Shown here: positions 37,671-47,098 of the stretch, piece after piece
Numbering within the stretch: the stretch's first letter is position 1
Layout: each line of letters starts with the position of its first letter
NCBI GenBank assembly: GCA_017302575.1
Contig: JAFLDD010000001.1
Location: forward strand, 1,298,629-1,362,628
Direction: 5' to 3'
DNA length: 64,000 bases
DNA from: Alphaproteobacteria bacterium
Lineage (GTDB): Bacteria; Pseudomonadota; Alphaproteobacteria; Rickettsiales; UBA3002
Program-made: the position numbers and the translations under genes
Notes under the pieces: model-generated
Database searches by the model: none
Told to the model about the DNA's origin: nothing
The model's input: only the letters and a program-made list of their open reading frames with translations

Positions 37671-37747
37671 GCACCCGTAGCTCAACTGGATAGAGCGTTG
37701 CCCTCCGAAGGCAAAGGTTGCTGGTTCGACTCCAGTCGGGTGCGCCA
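37671..37747 (+). tRNA. tRNA-Arg (CCG anticodon)
   Basis: A full cloverleaf on the plus strand. The acceptor GCACCCG pairs with CGGGTGC, the D arm is GCTC..GAGC, and the anticodon loop CTCCGAA gives CCG. The T loop is TTCGACT, and CCA is encoded at the end. It reads CGG arginine codons. Its 3' end is one base from the stop of the ABC ATPase gene on the other strand. Confidence 0.95.
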
Positions 37748-37748
37748 G

Positions 37749-38678
37749 CTACGCTGCCCTTTTTGTCAGGCTGCGGAAAATATCCTCAAGATCCACTTCT
37801 TTGGTCGAGACGTCTTTAATCGTAAGTCCCGCTTCGTGCACGCGCTTGATGACCGCGTCCATATTCGCGTGGGAGGGTTGATATTCAATCGCCAATTTAC
37901 CCTCAGCAATACGCGGATTAAGGTCGGCCAAACTTTCGGGAATGGTTGCCAAGGCTTGCGTGAGCGTAAAGAATATCTCTTTTTTATCGACCTTTTCCAT
38001 CAAGGCTTTTTTCGAATCATGCGCGATAATCTGGCCGTGATTGATGATGGCAATCTCATCGCAAAGCTCCTCTGCTTCTTCGAGGTAATGGGTAGTGAGC
38101 AGAATGGTCGTTCCCTTGCGGTTCAGCTCTTTCACATAGTCCCAAAGCTGGCTGCGCAATTCTACATCCACGCCTGCTGTAGGCTCGTCCAAGATCAGCA
38201 CTTGTGGTGCATGCACCAAGGCTTTGCCAACCAACAGACGGCGGCGCATACCACCTGACAGGCGACGCGAGGGGACGTCGGCCTTGTCGCTAAGTCCCAT
38301 CGCATCGATAATTTCCTGCGTACGACGCTTTGACTTTGGCACGCCGTAATATCCTGCCGTAATGTCGAGCGCCTGACGCACCGTGAAGAAGGTATCGAGC
38401 GCCAATTCTTGTGGCACCACTCCAATCGCGCTGCGCGCTTGACGCGCCTGTGTTTGAATGTCGTAGCCGCAGATTTCCGCCGCTCCGCCGCTTTTTATTA
38501 CCAATCCCGCAAGAATATTAATGAGGGTGGATTTGCCTGCGCCATTAGGTCCCAGCAGGCCGAAAAAAGCGCCACGCGGCACTTCCAGCGAAATGCCTTT
38601 CAGGGCTTCTTTCGCCTGACCGCCTTTGGCGCGGTAGGTCTTTTGCAAATTCTCAATGCGTATAGCAGGTGCGGTCAT
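37749..38678 (-). CDS. ABC transporter ATP-binding protein, YadG-like
   Basis: A 309-residue ATPase of an export-type ABC system. Walker A is GPNGAGKST near residue 42, followed by the Q-loop in VVPQE, the signature RLSGGMRRRL, Walker B VLILDEPTAGVD and the H-loop TTHYLEEAEEL. Overall it is close to E. coli YadG, whose partner permease YadH is ABC-2 type. No permease gene is adjacent, so the partner must be elsewhere. I chose the ATG at 38678; a start at 38711 would add an unlikely MKSHILLYKAP peptide. Substrate unknown. Confidence 0.9.
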   Translation of the reverse strand: MTAPAIRIENLQKTYRAKGGQAKEALKGISLEVPRGAFFGLLGPNGAGKSTLINILAGLVIKSGGAAEICGYDIQTQARQARSAIGVVPQELALDTFFTVRQALDITAGYYGVPKSKRRTQEIIDAMGLSDKADVPSRRLSGGMRRRLLVGKALVHAPQVLILDEPTAGVDVELRSQLWDYVKELNRKGTTILLTTHYLEEAEELCDEIAIINHGQIIAHDSKKALMEKVDKKEIFFTLTQALATIPESLADLNPRIAEGKLAIEYQPSHANMDAVIKRVHEAGLTIKDVSTKEVDLEDIFRSLTKRAA

Positions 38679-38729
38679 GGGCGCTTTATATAGCAAAATA
38701 TGCGATTTCAAAGCAGAGCTTTGGAAACA

Positions 38730-40088
38730 CTATTTCTTTTTGTTCTTCGCAAAAGGGTTATTGCTGACTTTGAGATTCATGCGAATGGGCGTCCCCTTCA
38801 AGCCGAAGCTTTCGCGCAAGCCGTTGACCAAATAGCGTAAATACGCGTCAGGAAATTCTTTGGCCATGTTGGTCGAGAGCTGGAAAGCAGGCGGGCGCGA
38901 TTTGATTTGCGTCATATACTTCACCTTGAGGCGGCGGCCACGCACCATGGGCGGGCTATGGTGCTGCAACGACATTTCAAGCCAACGATTCAACTCGGCG
39001 GTGGGCACGCGCTTATTCCAGATGTCGTAAGCATTCATGCAAGCATCCATCAGCGCATCAAGTCCTTGGCGATTTAATGCTGAGCACGGCACTGCCTCGA
39101 TGCCATGGAATTGCGGTAATTGCTTGTCGAGCATGTAACGTAATTCTTCGAGATATTCCTTCTTCTTGGCCTTCACTAAATCCCATTTATTAAGGCCGAT
39201 AATGCACGCTCTCCCCTCACGCTCAACGAGTGAGGCAATCACCGCATCTTGCTTTTCAAGCGGCGCGGTCGCGTCGAGCAATACCACCACGACTTGTGCG
39301 TATTTAATGGCGCGAACAGAGTCGGCAACGGCAAGTTTTTCGAGCTTGTGTTGGATGTTGGAACGCTTGCGCATACCGGCCGTATCCACCAGTTTCAGGC
39401 TGCGGCCTTTATGTGAGAATTCGACAGAAATCGAATCGCGCGTAATGCCTGCTTCGGGCCCCACCAACAGGCGATCATCACCGAGCAACGCGTTGATAAG
39501 GGTGGATTTGCCCGCATTCGGACGACCAATAATGGCAATGGAGAGATGCTCGTATTCCTCGGTGCTTTCTTCCACCTCTTCCCATTCGTCTTTTTCTTCG
39601 CGGTATTCTTCGAGCGCCTCGTAAAGCTCGCCCATACCTTCACCGTGCTCGGCGGAAATCAGGGCGATTTTGTTGAAGCCCAGTGAATATAAATCGGAAA
39701 TTCCTGCGGCGGCGGCTTTACCTTCAGCCTTGTTGCCCACCAAAATAACGGGCTTGTTTGACGCACGCACCATACGCGCAAATACTTCGTCGGCGGCGGT
39801 GACGCCGTCACGCACATCGACCATGAGCAAAATCACATCGGCCTCGGTGATTGCCGATTTGGTCTGTTCCATCATGCGTGATTCCAATGCATCGGCTGGC
39901 GCTTGCTCAAGCCCTGCTGTGTCAATGATGGTAAACTCAAGCCCCGCTAAGGATGCAGGTGCATAACGCCTATCGCGCGTCGTGCCTGCTGCATCATCAA
40001 CAATGGCCAGCTTCTTGCCCACCAGCCTGTTAAACAGGGTGGATTTGCCGACATTAGGGCGGCCGATAATCGCAAGGGTGAAGCTCAT
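38730..40088 (-). CDS. der: Ribosome-associated GTPase Der
   Basis: Der (EngA) has two tandem GTPase domains and helps 50S subunit maturation. The first G1 motif GRPNVGKS is at residues 8-15, with G2 TTRDR and G4 VGNKAEG. The second G1, GRPNAGKS, is near 187, with G4 NKWDLV. The KH-like C-terminal domain (about 360-452) ends in a Lys/Asn-rich tail. The 452 residues are typical. It is 11 bases after bamB, as in the yfgM-bamB-der cluster of gammaproteobacteria. Confidence 0.97.
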   Translation of the reverse strand: MSFTLAIIGRPNVGKSTLFNRLVGKKLAIVDDAAGTTRDRRYAPASLAGLEFTIIDTAGLEQAPADALESRMMEQTKSAITEADVILLMVDVRDGVTAADEVFARMVRASNKPVILVGNKAEGKAAAAGISDLYSLGFNKIALISAEHGEGMGELYEALEEYREEKDEWEEVEESTEEYEHLSIAIIGRPNAGKSTLINALLGDDRLLVGPEAGITRDSISVEFSHKGRSLKLVDTAGMRKRSNIQHKLEKLAVADSVRAIKYAQVVVVLLDATAPLEKQDAVIASLVEREGRACIIGLNKWDLVKAKKKEYLEELRYMLDKQLPQFHGIEAVPCSALNRQGLDALMDACMNAYDIWNKRVPTAELNRWLEMSLQHHSPPMVRGRRLKVKYMTQIKSRPPAFQLSTNMAKEFPDAYLRYLVNGLRESFGLKGTPIRMNLKVSNNPFAKNKKK

Positions 40089-40099
40089 GATAATGATTC

Positions 40100-41419
40100 C
40101 TATTTAAACGCGTGCAGCGTTGCGTCGGCGGTGACGAGGTAGAGTACACCATTTGCGACAATTGGTGCGGCAGCAATGCCATCAGGCACATCGAGAATGC
40201 GCAGTTTTTTGCCCGTGCGCGGTGAAAGCGCAACGAAGCTGCCATCTGCATCCACCACGATGATTGCGTTACCTGCGAGCATAGGCCCAAATAATTTTGG
40301 GGTGATGTCGTGCCCACGGTCTGTTTGTTTGAGCGAGCTCACCCAACGCACTCCGCCGTCGCGCTTAAATAATGCGGCCACTTCATGCTCGTCGGTTAAT
40401 AGGAAAAGTGCATTGCCTGCGGCCCACGGCGTTTGATGTGCAGCGATGCGCTGTGACCAAAGCGGGCGGCCATTGAGTAGCGCGTTGGCCATCATGACGC
40501 CGCCAGCACTTACGACATAGACAACACCGTCTTGTACGAGTGGGTCGGCATCAATACCGCTAAATGCAGCCGCCGCACGTGTTTTGATGGGTGAACTTAC
40601 GGAGTCTGCCCAAATCACGGTGCCTGCGGTCAAACGCAGCGCCACTAATTCACCTGATGAATAGGCGGAAACCACCACGCCTTCGCTGATTACAGGCGAG
40701 GTGCGCGAGAAGAATCCTGCGGTTTCACGAATGCCGCGATGCTCCCAAAGCGGTGCACCTGTGGTGGCATTGAAAGCAAGGGTTTGGTTATCGGCAGTGA
40801 GCACCACCGCAATATTTTCTGAGATAGCAGGTGCACCACGCACGGGCGCGCCGACCGACGTTTTCCAGATGCTCTTGCCGCTCTTAGCATTGAGCGCGAC
40901 AAGCTTGCCAAATCCTGTGGTGACATAAATCGTGCCATTATCATAAGCGATACCACCGCCCAGAATTTCTGGCTCGTCTTCTTCTGCTGCCGCTTCGCTC
41001 ACCCAGCGAATCGTGTCAATATCATCGGCGGCATGGGCAGAGACGTTGCCAATCGCATCCATGGCATAGACGGTGCCTTCTGCAACAATGGGGGAAGGCG
41101 CCATGCCTTGCTTGAAATCATCACCATCACCAATGGTTGCTGAGCTGGAATTCTCAAGGCCTGTAATACCAGGGTGTGCGACACTCATGACTTGGTTGAT
41201 GTTGCGCCAATCTTCGTTAGCCTGCTGTTCGGGTACATCAACGGGCTTATCCAGTACCGACTCGTCGGGCTTCAGTGTGGTTTCAGTGGCGAGCACGTCG
41301 TATCGCTCACCTGGCAACCGCTCGATTTTAGGTGGGTCGCCGCCCATCCAACCTGGTAGGCGCGTGTCGCTGCACGCACTTAGCGCAAGTAATGTCAGGA
41401 TGAGTGGAGCGTAACGCAT
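40100..41419 (-). CDS. bamB: Outer-membrane assembly lipoprotein BamB
   Basis: A 439-residue lipoprotein. The signal ends in the lipobox LSAC with Cys16 lipidated. The rest is an eight-bladed PQQ-type beta-propeller, seen in repeats such as GTIYVTTGFGKLVALNAKSGKSIWK and AFNATTGAPLWEHRG. BamB is part of the BAM complex that inserts outer-membrane beta-barrels. The region before the first blade (about 20-90) is longer than in E. coli. It is between the YfgM-like gene and der. Confidence 0.92.
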   Translation of the reverse strand: MRYAPLILTLLALSACSDTRLPGWMGGDPPKIERLPGERYDVLATETTLKPDESVLDKPVDVPEQQANEDWRNINQVMSVAHPGITGLENSSSATIGDGDDFKQGMAPSPIVAEGTVYAMDAIGNVSAHAADDIDTIRWVSEAAAEEDEPEILGGGIAYDNGTIYVTTGFGKLVALNAKSGKSIWKTSVGAPVRGAPAISENIAVVLTADNQTLAFNATTGAPLWEHRGIRETAGFFSRTSPVISEGVVVSAYSSGELVALRLTAGTVIWADSVSSPIKTRAAAAFSGIDADPLVQDGVVYVVSAGGVMMANALLNGRPLWSQRIAAHQTPWAAGNALFLLTDEHEVAALFKRDGGVRWVSSLKQTDRGHDITPKLFGPMLAGNAIIVVDADGSFVALSPRTGKKLRILDVPDGIAAAPIVANGVLYLVTADATLHAFK

Positions 41420-41420
41420 G

Positions 41421-42068
41421 TTACTCCTTGTACGCTATCGTCGTATCGAGTGAGCGCGCTTGTGCACGAACATTAGGCGGTAGCGTGGTGTCGTTGGCGA
41501 TGGATTCGAGCAGCGCACGCGCAGCCTTCTCGTCCCCTGCTTGCCAGAGCCCTGCAGCATATATTTGCTGAAGTACTGGCGAAAGTGGTGACGTCTTTTT
41601 ACCCTGACATTGTGATGGCATTTCACCTGCGGTTTTTACCAACCCCATCAGATGCAGGCAGGCAATATCGCGCCAGAACAAATCCTTGCCTTCGGGGGCT
41701 AGGATAATGTTTTGCAAGGTACGCAAGGCGGGCACCTCTTTCTCTGCGCCAAGCAAGGCGCGCGCCTGCCAAAGATTTACAGCATCGGCCAGCTCGCCTC
41801 GTGTTTGATGCGTCAGTGCTTCAAACGCCTTGGCGGCTTGCTCATATTTTTGTGCACCGTAAAGGGATTGCGCGTCGGCCAGAGCGAGGGTGATCTTTTC
41901 TGCCTGAGATTGTTGATATTGCTTCCAAACACTGGTGCCCGCCGTGATGACAACCAACGCGATGGATGCGTAAATAATCGGCATTTTGAGGTGATTCCAC
42001 AACGCCATCAAGCGGTCTTGGCGAATGGCTTCGTCCACTTCACGTAATAAACTATCGTTCTCTGCCAT
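41421..42068 (-). CDS. YfgM-like TPR membrane protein
   Basis: A 215-residue protein with one transmembrane helix at about 30-48 and a periplasmic helical-repeat domain (KYEQAAKAFEALTHQTRGELADAVNLWQARALL). This matches YfgM, the ancillary SecYEG subunit that works with PpiD and periplasmic chaperones in E. coli. The first 25 residues (SLLREVDEAIRQDR) are typical of alphaproteobacterial members. GGGAG lies before the ATG. It overlaps neither neighbour but is only one base from bamB and three from guaA. Confidence 0.85.
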   Translation of the reverse strand: MAENDSLLREVDEAIRQDRLMALWNHLKMPIIYASIALVVITAGTSVWKQYQQSQAEKITLALADAQSLYGAQKYEQAAKAFEALTHQTRGELADAVNLWQARALLGAEKEVPALRTLQNIILAPEGKDLFWRDIACLHLMGLVKTAGEMPSQCQGKKTSPLSPVLQQIYAAGLWQAGDEKAARALLESIANDTTLPPNVRAQARSLDTTIAYKE

Positions 42069-42071
42069 AGG

Positions 42072-43622
42072 TTACTCCCACTCAATGGTGCCAGGCGGTT
42101 TGCTGGTAATATCATACACGATGCGGTTAATGCCGCGCACTTCGTTGACGATGCGCACTGCAATTGCATGCAGCACGTCGTGCGGGAAGTGGAATACATC
42201 TGCTGTCATGCCGTCGGTTGAGGTAACAGCACGCAGCGCACAGACGGCTTCGTAGGTGCGGGCGTCGCCCATCACGCCTACGGTTTTTACGGGCAGCAAC
42301 ACGGCAAACGCTTGCCAGATTTTATCGTAAAGATCGTGACGGCGGAGTTCTTCAATGTAAATCGCGTCTGCCTTGCGAAGCACATCGAGTTTCTCGAGAG
42401 TGATTTCACCTGGAATGCGAATGGCAAGACCTGGGCCTGGGAATGGATGGCGATACACTAAATCTTCAGGGATACCGAGCTCCATACCCAAGATGCGCAC
42501 TTCGTCTTTGAAGAGTTCGCGTAATGGCTCGACCAGACCGAGCTTCATTTTTTCTGGCAATCCGCCCACGTTATGGTGCGATTTAATGGTCGCGGATGGG
42601 CCGCCATGGAAGCTCACTGACTCAATCACATCGGGGTAGAGAGTGCCTTGTGCTAAGAATTCCGCGTCTTGGAAGTTGGCTGCTTCGGCGTCAAACACCT
42701 CGACAAATGTTTCACCAATGATTTTGCGTTTACGCTCGGGGTCCGTCACGCCTTTGAGGCGGGTGAGAAAGAGCTGGCTGGCGTTCACGTAAATAAGCGG
42801 GATTTTGTAATGCTCCACAAAACGCTGGTGCACTTGCTCGCCTTCATTGAGACGCAGCATACCCGTATCCACAAAAATACAGACCAGCTGGTCACCGATC
42901 GCTTCGTGCAATAATTTGGCAACCACGGAAGAATCAACGCCACCGCTCACACCGCAGATGACTTTCTTTTTGCCGACCTTCGCGCGGATGCGGGCGATTT
43001 CCTCGGCGCGGAATGCCTTCATGGTCCAATCGCCTTTACAGCAACAAATCGCGCGCACAAAGTTCGTGATGAGTTTTGCACCATCAAGCGTGTGAACCAC
43101 TTCGGGGTGGAACTGCACGCCGTAGAATTTACGCACTTCGTCGGCAATCGCTGCATAAGGTGCGGTTTCGGTGGTAGCGGTAACTTTGAAGCCAGCAGGT
43201 AATCCATTGATCTTGTCGCCATGGCTCATCCAGACTTGGCTGGTCTGGCCTTTCACCCATACACCTTTGAACAGCGCGTTATCATCCACCACACTCACCA
43301 TGGCGCGGCCAAATTCACGCGTGTTGCCAGGCGTTACTGCCGCGCCCAACAAATTACACATGAGTTGCTCACCGTAACAAATACCCAGAAGTGGGATACC
43401 CAAATCGAAAATGCCTTTATCGACGGTGGGCGAGTAATCTTCATGCACAGATGCGGGACCGCCAGAAAGAATGATGCCTTTCGCGCCGAACGCCTTGATA
43501 TCGGCAAGCGAAATGGTGCAGGGGCGAATTTCACTATAAACGCCCGCCTCTCGCACGCGCCGCGCGATGAGCTGGGTTACTTGTGAGCCGAAATCGAGGA
43601 TAAGGATACGTTCATGATTCAT
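42072..43622 (-). CDS. guaA: GMP synthase (glutamine-hydrolysing)
   Basis: Makes GMP from XMP, ATP and glutamine. The glutamine amidotransferase domain (about 1-190) has the nucleophile Cys in [10 protein letters not shown] and His/Glu in QFHPEVVHT. The ATP-pyrophosphatase domain has the P-loop SGGVDSSV and the C-terminal dimerisation domain ends in KPPGTIEWE. The 516 residues fit the family. It is the first gene of the guaA-yfgM-bamB-der run, with a 345-base divergent region separating it from the pilus locus. Confidence 0.98.
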   Translation of the reverse strand: MNHERILILDFGSQVTQLIARRVREAGVYSEIRPCTISLADIKAFGAKGIILSGGPASVHEDYSPTVDKGIFDLGIPLLGICYGEQLMCNLLGAAVTPGNTREFGRAMVSVVDDNALFKGVWVKGQTSQVWMSHGDKINGLPAGFKVTATTETAPYAAIADEVRKFYGVQFHPEVVHTLDGAKLITNFVRAICCCKGDWTMKAFRAEEIARIRAKVGKKKVICGVSGGVDSSVVAKLLHEAIGDQLVCIFVDTGMLRLNEGEQVHQRFVEHYKIPLIYVNASQLFLTRLKGVTDPERKRKIIGETFVEVFDAEAANFQDAEFLAQGTLYPDVIESVSFHGGPSATIKSHHNVGGLPEKMKLGLVEPLRELFKDEVRILGMELGIPEDLVYRHPFPGPGLAIRIPGEITLEKLDVLRKADAIYIEELRRHDLYDKIWQAFAVLLPVKTVGVMGDARTYEAVCALRAVTSTDGMTADVFHFPHDVLHAIAVRIVNEVRGINRIVYDITSKPPGTIEWE

Positions 43623-43804
43623 AGGCTTGTTCGTCTAGCGTGAAGCGGCTGATATGTATAGTGGTTTTAGGTGGCTTTAGGGGGGCATTTTTGGCAACTC
43701 TGCCGTAACTTGACCAATAACATCATTGCGTGTGCGGTTTATTTCGTGAGGCAGCTCTAACCACTGTTACCTGAAATCCCCATTCAGCCTGCCCTTTTAG
43801 CTTT

Positions 43805-43819
43805 TTAACCGAAAATTAG
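43805..43819. promoter_or_regulatory. CtrA-like site upstream of cpaB
   Basis: TTAA, seven bases (CCGAAAA), TTAG: one mismatch from the TTAA-N7-TTAA consensus. It is about 150 bases before the cpaB start. In Caulobacter CtrA activates the pilus (pilA/cpa) locus, so the location is meaningful, although a chance match remains possible. Confidence 0.45.
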
Positions 43820-43865
43820 CATTTTCAATCGTATAATCTTGCCTCTAGGCGGGTAATACACATTA

Positions 43866-43874
43866 TTATCCACA
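43866..43874 (+). promoter_or_regulatory. DnaA box TTATCCACA
   Basis: A perfect nine-base DnaA box about 94 bases before cpaB. It is single, with no cluster or AT-rich unwinding element of an origin, so it may be a transcriptional DnaA site or chance. Confidence 0.4.
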
Positions 43875-43967
43875 TAGTTACGCACAGAAGTTTGTGGGGA
43901 TTCACACACGCTTCTTGTAGAAAAACAACAACGAGGCCCCTTCACTGGGCACATATAAGAGGTTGGC

Positions 43968-44960
43968 ATGCGTTTTGGCGGACTTATTTTTGCAATTATC
44001 CTTGCGGCAGTAGCTGCATTCATCGTGCTTTCTATGTCGGGTGGTAACAGCTCGCAGGTCGCGCAGACTCCTGGTCAAGCACCACAACAATCCGTGAGCA
44101 CAACGAATGTGATCGTCGCGGCGCAGCCCATAGTGCCCGGCATGCTCATTAAAGATGAAATGCTCGAAGTTCAGCCTTGGCCAGAACATTTGGTGGTCGA
44201 AGGATTCGCGATCGCAGGCAATGATGTGGTGAGCGGCATGGTGTCGCGCGGTAATTTCCAACCACAAGAGCCAATCTTGACTAATAAGCTCGTTAATAAA
44301 GACGACCCCAACTTCATTGCGGGTACGCTGCCTAAAGGCATGCGCATGGTGACCATTCAAACTAACGAAACAGACGGTTTGGCGGGATTCGTATTCCCAG
44401 GCGACCGTGTGGACGTTATGTTGACGCACGAGATCGAGGAAGAAAAATGGGTGCAGCCCCCAGGTGGCGCCAAAGGGCAACTTTCACAAAAACGTGAAAC
44501 CAAATCCCTTACTGAGACATTGCTCACGAACGTGCGCGTATTAGCGGTCGACCAGCGCGCAGCAGGTGGCGTCAAAGAAGATGGCACGATTCCAATCCCA
44601 CGCTCTGTATCGCTTGCTGCATCTCCGACGGACGCGCAGCGTTTACGTTTGGGCGCAAAGGTCGGCGCGCTGACCCTAACCCTACGCTCGACACAGGATG
44701 AAGAATCGGTTGATCCGATGATGGTGACGGCATTTAACGACATTTCGCAGTACCAAAAACCTGATGAATCGGTGACGCCAACAAGCGGCATCATCATCGT
44801 TCGCGGTACGCAGCCAGAAGAATCCACAGGCCCATCCGCGCCGCTTGACTTGACTGCACAAATCGCATCTTCTGCCCTTGCTCCTGGTGCATCGGGAGCA
44901 GCGCAGGTTGTGCCTGCGGTTGCGGTTCGCGTCAATCCTGGGGAACCCTCCGCAAACTAG
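43968..44960 (+). CDS. cpaB: Tad/Flp pilus assembly protein CpaB (RcpC)
   Basis: A 330-residue periplasmic protein anchored by one N-terminal helix (about 4-22). It has an SAF domain (VIVAAQPIVPGMLIKDEMLEVQPWP) and the CpaB/RcpC core (GMRMVTIQTNETDGLAGFVFPGDRVDVML). It is thought to couple the inner-membrane machine to the secretin. The C-terminal tail is Ala/Pro-rich. It is the first gene of the tad cluster and is preceded by the CtrA-like site. The start ATG follows AAGAGG, a good ribosome site. Confidence 0.94.
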   Translation: MRFGGLIFAIILAAVAAFIVLSMSGGNSSQVAQTPGQAPQQSVSTTNVIVAAQPIVPGMLIKDEMLEVQPWPEHLVVEGFAIAGNDVVSGMVSRGNFQPQEPILTNKLVNKDDPNFIAGTLPKGMRMVTIQTNETDGLAGFVFPGDRVDVMLTHEIEEEKWVQPPGGAKGQLSQKRETKSLTETLLTNVRVLAVDQRAAGGVKEDGTIPIPRSVSLAASPTDAQRLRLGAKVGALTLTLRSTQDEESVDPMMVTAFNDISQYQKPDESVTPTSGIIIVRGTQPEESTGPSAPLDLTAQIASSALAPGASGAAQVVPAVAVRVNPGEPSAN

Positions 44961-45004
44961 CCCGCGTCGACGGTCACGCAATAGCCTGAGAGTAAGGGCA
45001 AACA

Positions 45005-46453
45005 ATGGTTCGGTCGCGCCTCGCACGTGTTCTTAGCGCGTGTTTGATAGTATTGGGCTTGAACATGCTTTCGCATGAAGCCTTTGCTGCGAGTAAGCCG
45101 GGGACCTTCTATGTACCCATTAATCGCTCTGAATTATTGACCACTTCGGTAGATATGGGTGAGGTCATCATCACGGATCCCGAAGTCGCCGACGTGTATG
45201 TGCACGGCAAAAATAAAGTCTCGGTGATTGGTAAACAAATCGGCCAGACCACTTTGCGTGTATTTGATGGCAAATCGCGCCTCATTCGCAGCGTCGATGT
45301 GTATGTCGTCTATGACCTTCCAGCGATTCGCAAAGCACTGCGCGAGTTCTTACCATATGAGCGCATTGGCGTGGAGATGGTGAATACGCGCATTGCGCTG
45401 ACTGGCGAAGTATCAAGTGCAGAAACAGCGGCAACTGCCGTTGAAATCGCCGAGCAATTCGTGGCAGGTAAGTTGACGAAAGACGAAGCCAAATCGCGTC
45501 CCGTTCGTGATGGCGACGCCGAGCGCTCGCCTATTCTGAATCTCATGAAAATCACCGCAGGCCAGCAAGTGATGTTGAGAATTCGTATCGGTGAAATCCA
45601 ACGTACGGCGCTCAAAAATCTTGGTGTGAATTTGCAGGCGGTGAAAAGCGGTAGCCTAAGCTTTAACATCGGAACAGGTGGCGGACGTTTGGGTGCATTA
45701 GATGCCGCCACGAACGAGCGTTCTTTCCGATTCGGTAGTTATCAGGCTTCTAATAGCGCGTTTTCTGGTATTGGCATCCAGCAACAAGGCGGGCAATATG
45801 GTTTGGGTGGATTGATTGAAGCGCTGGAGCAGGATGGGCTATTCAAGGTATTAGCTGAGCCAAATCTGGTGGCACTTTCGGGCGAGCAGGCGGAGTTCTT
45901 GGCAGGTGGCGAATTCCCGATTCCCGTACCTCAAGACGGTGACAGTGTTACCATTCAATATAAACCCTTTGGTGTGGCGCTTAAGTTCACGCCCTACGTG
46001 CTGAGCGAGAATCGTATCCGCGTTCAGGTGCAGCCTGAGGTATCCGAAATCAGCAATGAGCGCACCTTCACCACTACGGATGGTTTTGTCGCTCCTTCGC
46101 TTATCACGCGTCGCGCTTCTACTACGGTGGAGCTTGCGCCAGGTGAAGGGTTCATGATTGCGGGCTTGATTCGCGACACCATGGTTTCCCAAATCAATCA
46201 GCTCCCAGGTGCGGGTGAAATTCCAGTGCTTTCGGCATTATTCCGTTCCGCTTCCTATCAGCGCAATGAAACGGAATTGGTGATTGCTGTAACGCCTTAT
46301 TTGGTGGATCCAACCAAAGCGGGCGACATTAAATTACCGACCGATGATTTCAGACCCGCCAGCTTCATGGAGTCGATTTTCTACGGAGCACTTGGCGCAC
46401 CGACCGATGCAACACCTACTGCAGAGGGGCCCGTTGGGTTTATGGTAGACTAA
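45005..46453 (+). CDS. cpaC: Tad pilus outer-membrane secretin CpaC (RcpA)
   Basis: A 482-residue secretin. A signal peptide (ends AFA) is followed by N-terminal BON-like/pilus-secretin domains (PEVADVYVHGKNKVSVIGKQIGQTTLRVFD) and the C-terminal secretin pore domain (EPNLVALSGEQAEFLAGGEFPIPVPQ and ITRRASTTVELAPGEGFMIAGL). It forms the outer-membrane gate for the Flp pilus. Its stop shares one base with the cpaD start. Confidence 0.95.
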   Translation: MVRSRLARVLSACLIVLGLNMLSHEAFAASKPGTFYVPINRSELLTTSVDMGEVIITDPEVADVYVHGKNKVSVIGKQIGQTTLRVFDGKSRLIRSVDVYVVYDLPAIRKALREFLPYERIGVEMVNTRIALTGEVSSAETAATAVEIAEQFVAGKLTKDEAKSRPVRDGDAERSPILNLMKITAGQQVMLRIRIGEIQRTALKNLGVNLQAVKSGSLSFNIGTGGGRLGALDAATNERSFRFGSYQASNSAFSGIGIQQQGGQYGLGGLIEALEQDGLFKVLAEPNLVALSGEQAEFLAGGEFPIPVPQDGDSVTIQYKPFGVALKFTPYVLSENRIRVQVQPEVSEISNERTFTTTDGFVAPSLITRRASTTVELAPGEGFMIAGLIRDTMVSQINQLPGAGEIPVLSALFRSASYQRNETELVIAVTPYLVDPTKAGDIKLPTDDFRPASFMESIFYGALGAPTDATPTAEGPVGFMVD

Positions 46454-47040
46454 TGCGCGCATCCCTTGCAGCACTCGCATTCCTTGCCCTCACGCTCAGC
46501 GCGTGCGAACGTCCGTCACCTCAGGCCTATTTTAATCGTGGTGGCCCTGAATCATTGATCGATGTGTCATCGGAAGTGGTCAATCTCACCGTGCAAAGCG
46601 ATTCGGAACTTAATGATTTATCGGATTGGATTAACCGCGACCAACCAACACGCGCTGAACTTTACTGCACAGACGGCGACCCAATGTGCGAAGAGGCGAA
46701 ACAAGTCCTCGATTTATATGGCGTTCCTACCTTACTTGTACCATCAGGCGAGCAGACCGTGACGCTGATTTATGAGCGTATTTTAGCGCGTGATTGTGAA
46801 CAGCGCTTTATTGATAATGATAATCCCTACCAGCTTAATCATGCGTCTTTTGGGTGCTCGATTGCGGCAAACGTCGTTCAGCATGTGCCAAACAAACAGC
46901 AGTTTGTGAATCCAAATTTGATGGATTATCCGGGTGCAGAAAAAGGGGTTCAAGCCTTTGAGAATTACCGCAAGTCGCCTGAGGTGCGCGCACCACTCAC
47001 CATAGATAATTCACTGACAAGTGCCTCTGGTTCTCAGTAA
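46453..47040 (+). CDS. cpaD: Tad pilus biogenesis lipoprotein CpaD
   Basis: A 195-residue lipoprotein with lipobox LSAC (Cys18). It carries the CpaD pattern of conserved cysteines and asparagines near the C-terminus (RILARDCEQRFI, NHASFGCSIAANVVQHV, NPNLMDYPGAEKGV). It is thought to act as pilotin or partner of the CpaC secretin. It is diverged but the position between cpaC and cpaE supports the call. Confidence 0.88.
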   Translation: MRASLAALAFLALTLSACERPSPQAYFNRGGPESLIDVSSEVVNLTVQSDSELNDLSDWINRDQPTRAELYCTDGDPMCEEAKQVLDLYGVPTLLVPSGEQTVTLIYERILARDCEQRFIDNDNPYQLNHASFGCSIAANVVQHVPNKQQFVNPNLMDYPGAEKGVQAFENYRKSPEVRAPLTIDNSLTSASGSQ

Positions 47041-47098
47041 TACGTTGCGCACACCTAGGTCTCGGGCATAAAGAGCGGTGTAGTGTGTCAGGAGTGTC

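Larger units (their letters stand above)
43623..43967. other. Divergent intergenic region between guaA and cpaB
   Basis: 345 bases without a gene. It carries a CtrA-like site and a perfect DnaA box (both listed separately). Its right half is AT-rich. Promoters for guaA (left) and the pilus operon (right) must be here. A leftward open frame from about 44023 crosses it but has no ribosome site and seems spurious. Confidence 0.6.

Noticed and set aside
43861..43900. Possible replication origin at a perfect DnaA box
   Set aside because: Only one perfect box, no cluster, no clear unwinding element, and none of the genes that usually flank alphaproteobacterial origins.
43805..44023. Minus-strand frame across the guaA-cpaB gap
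   Set aside because: No ribosome site, overlaps the cpaB start and the regulatory sites.
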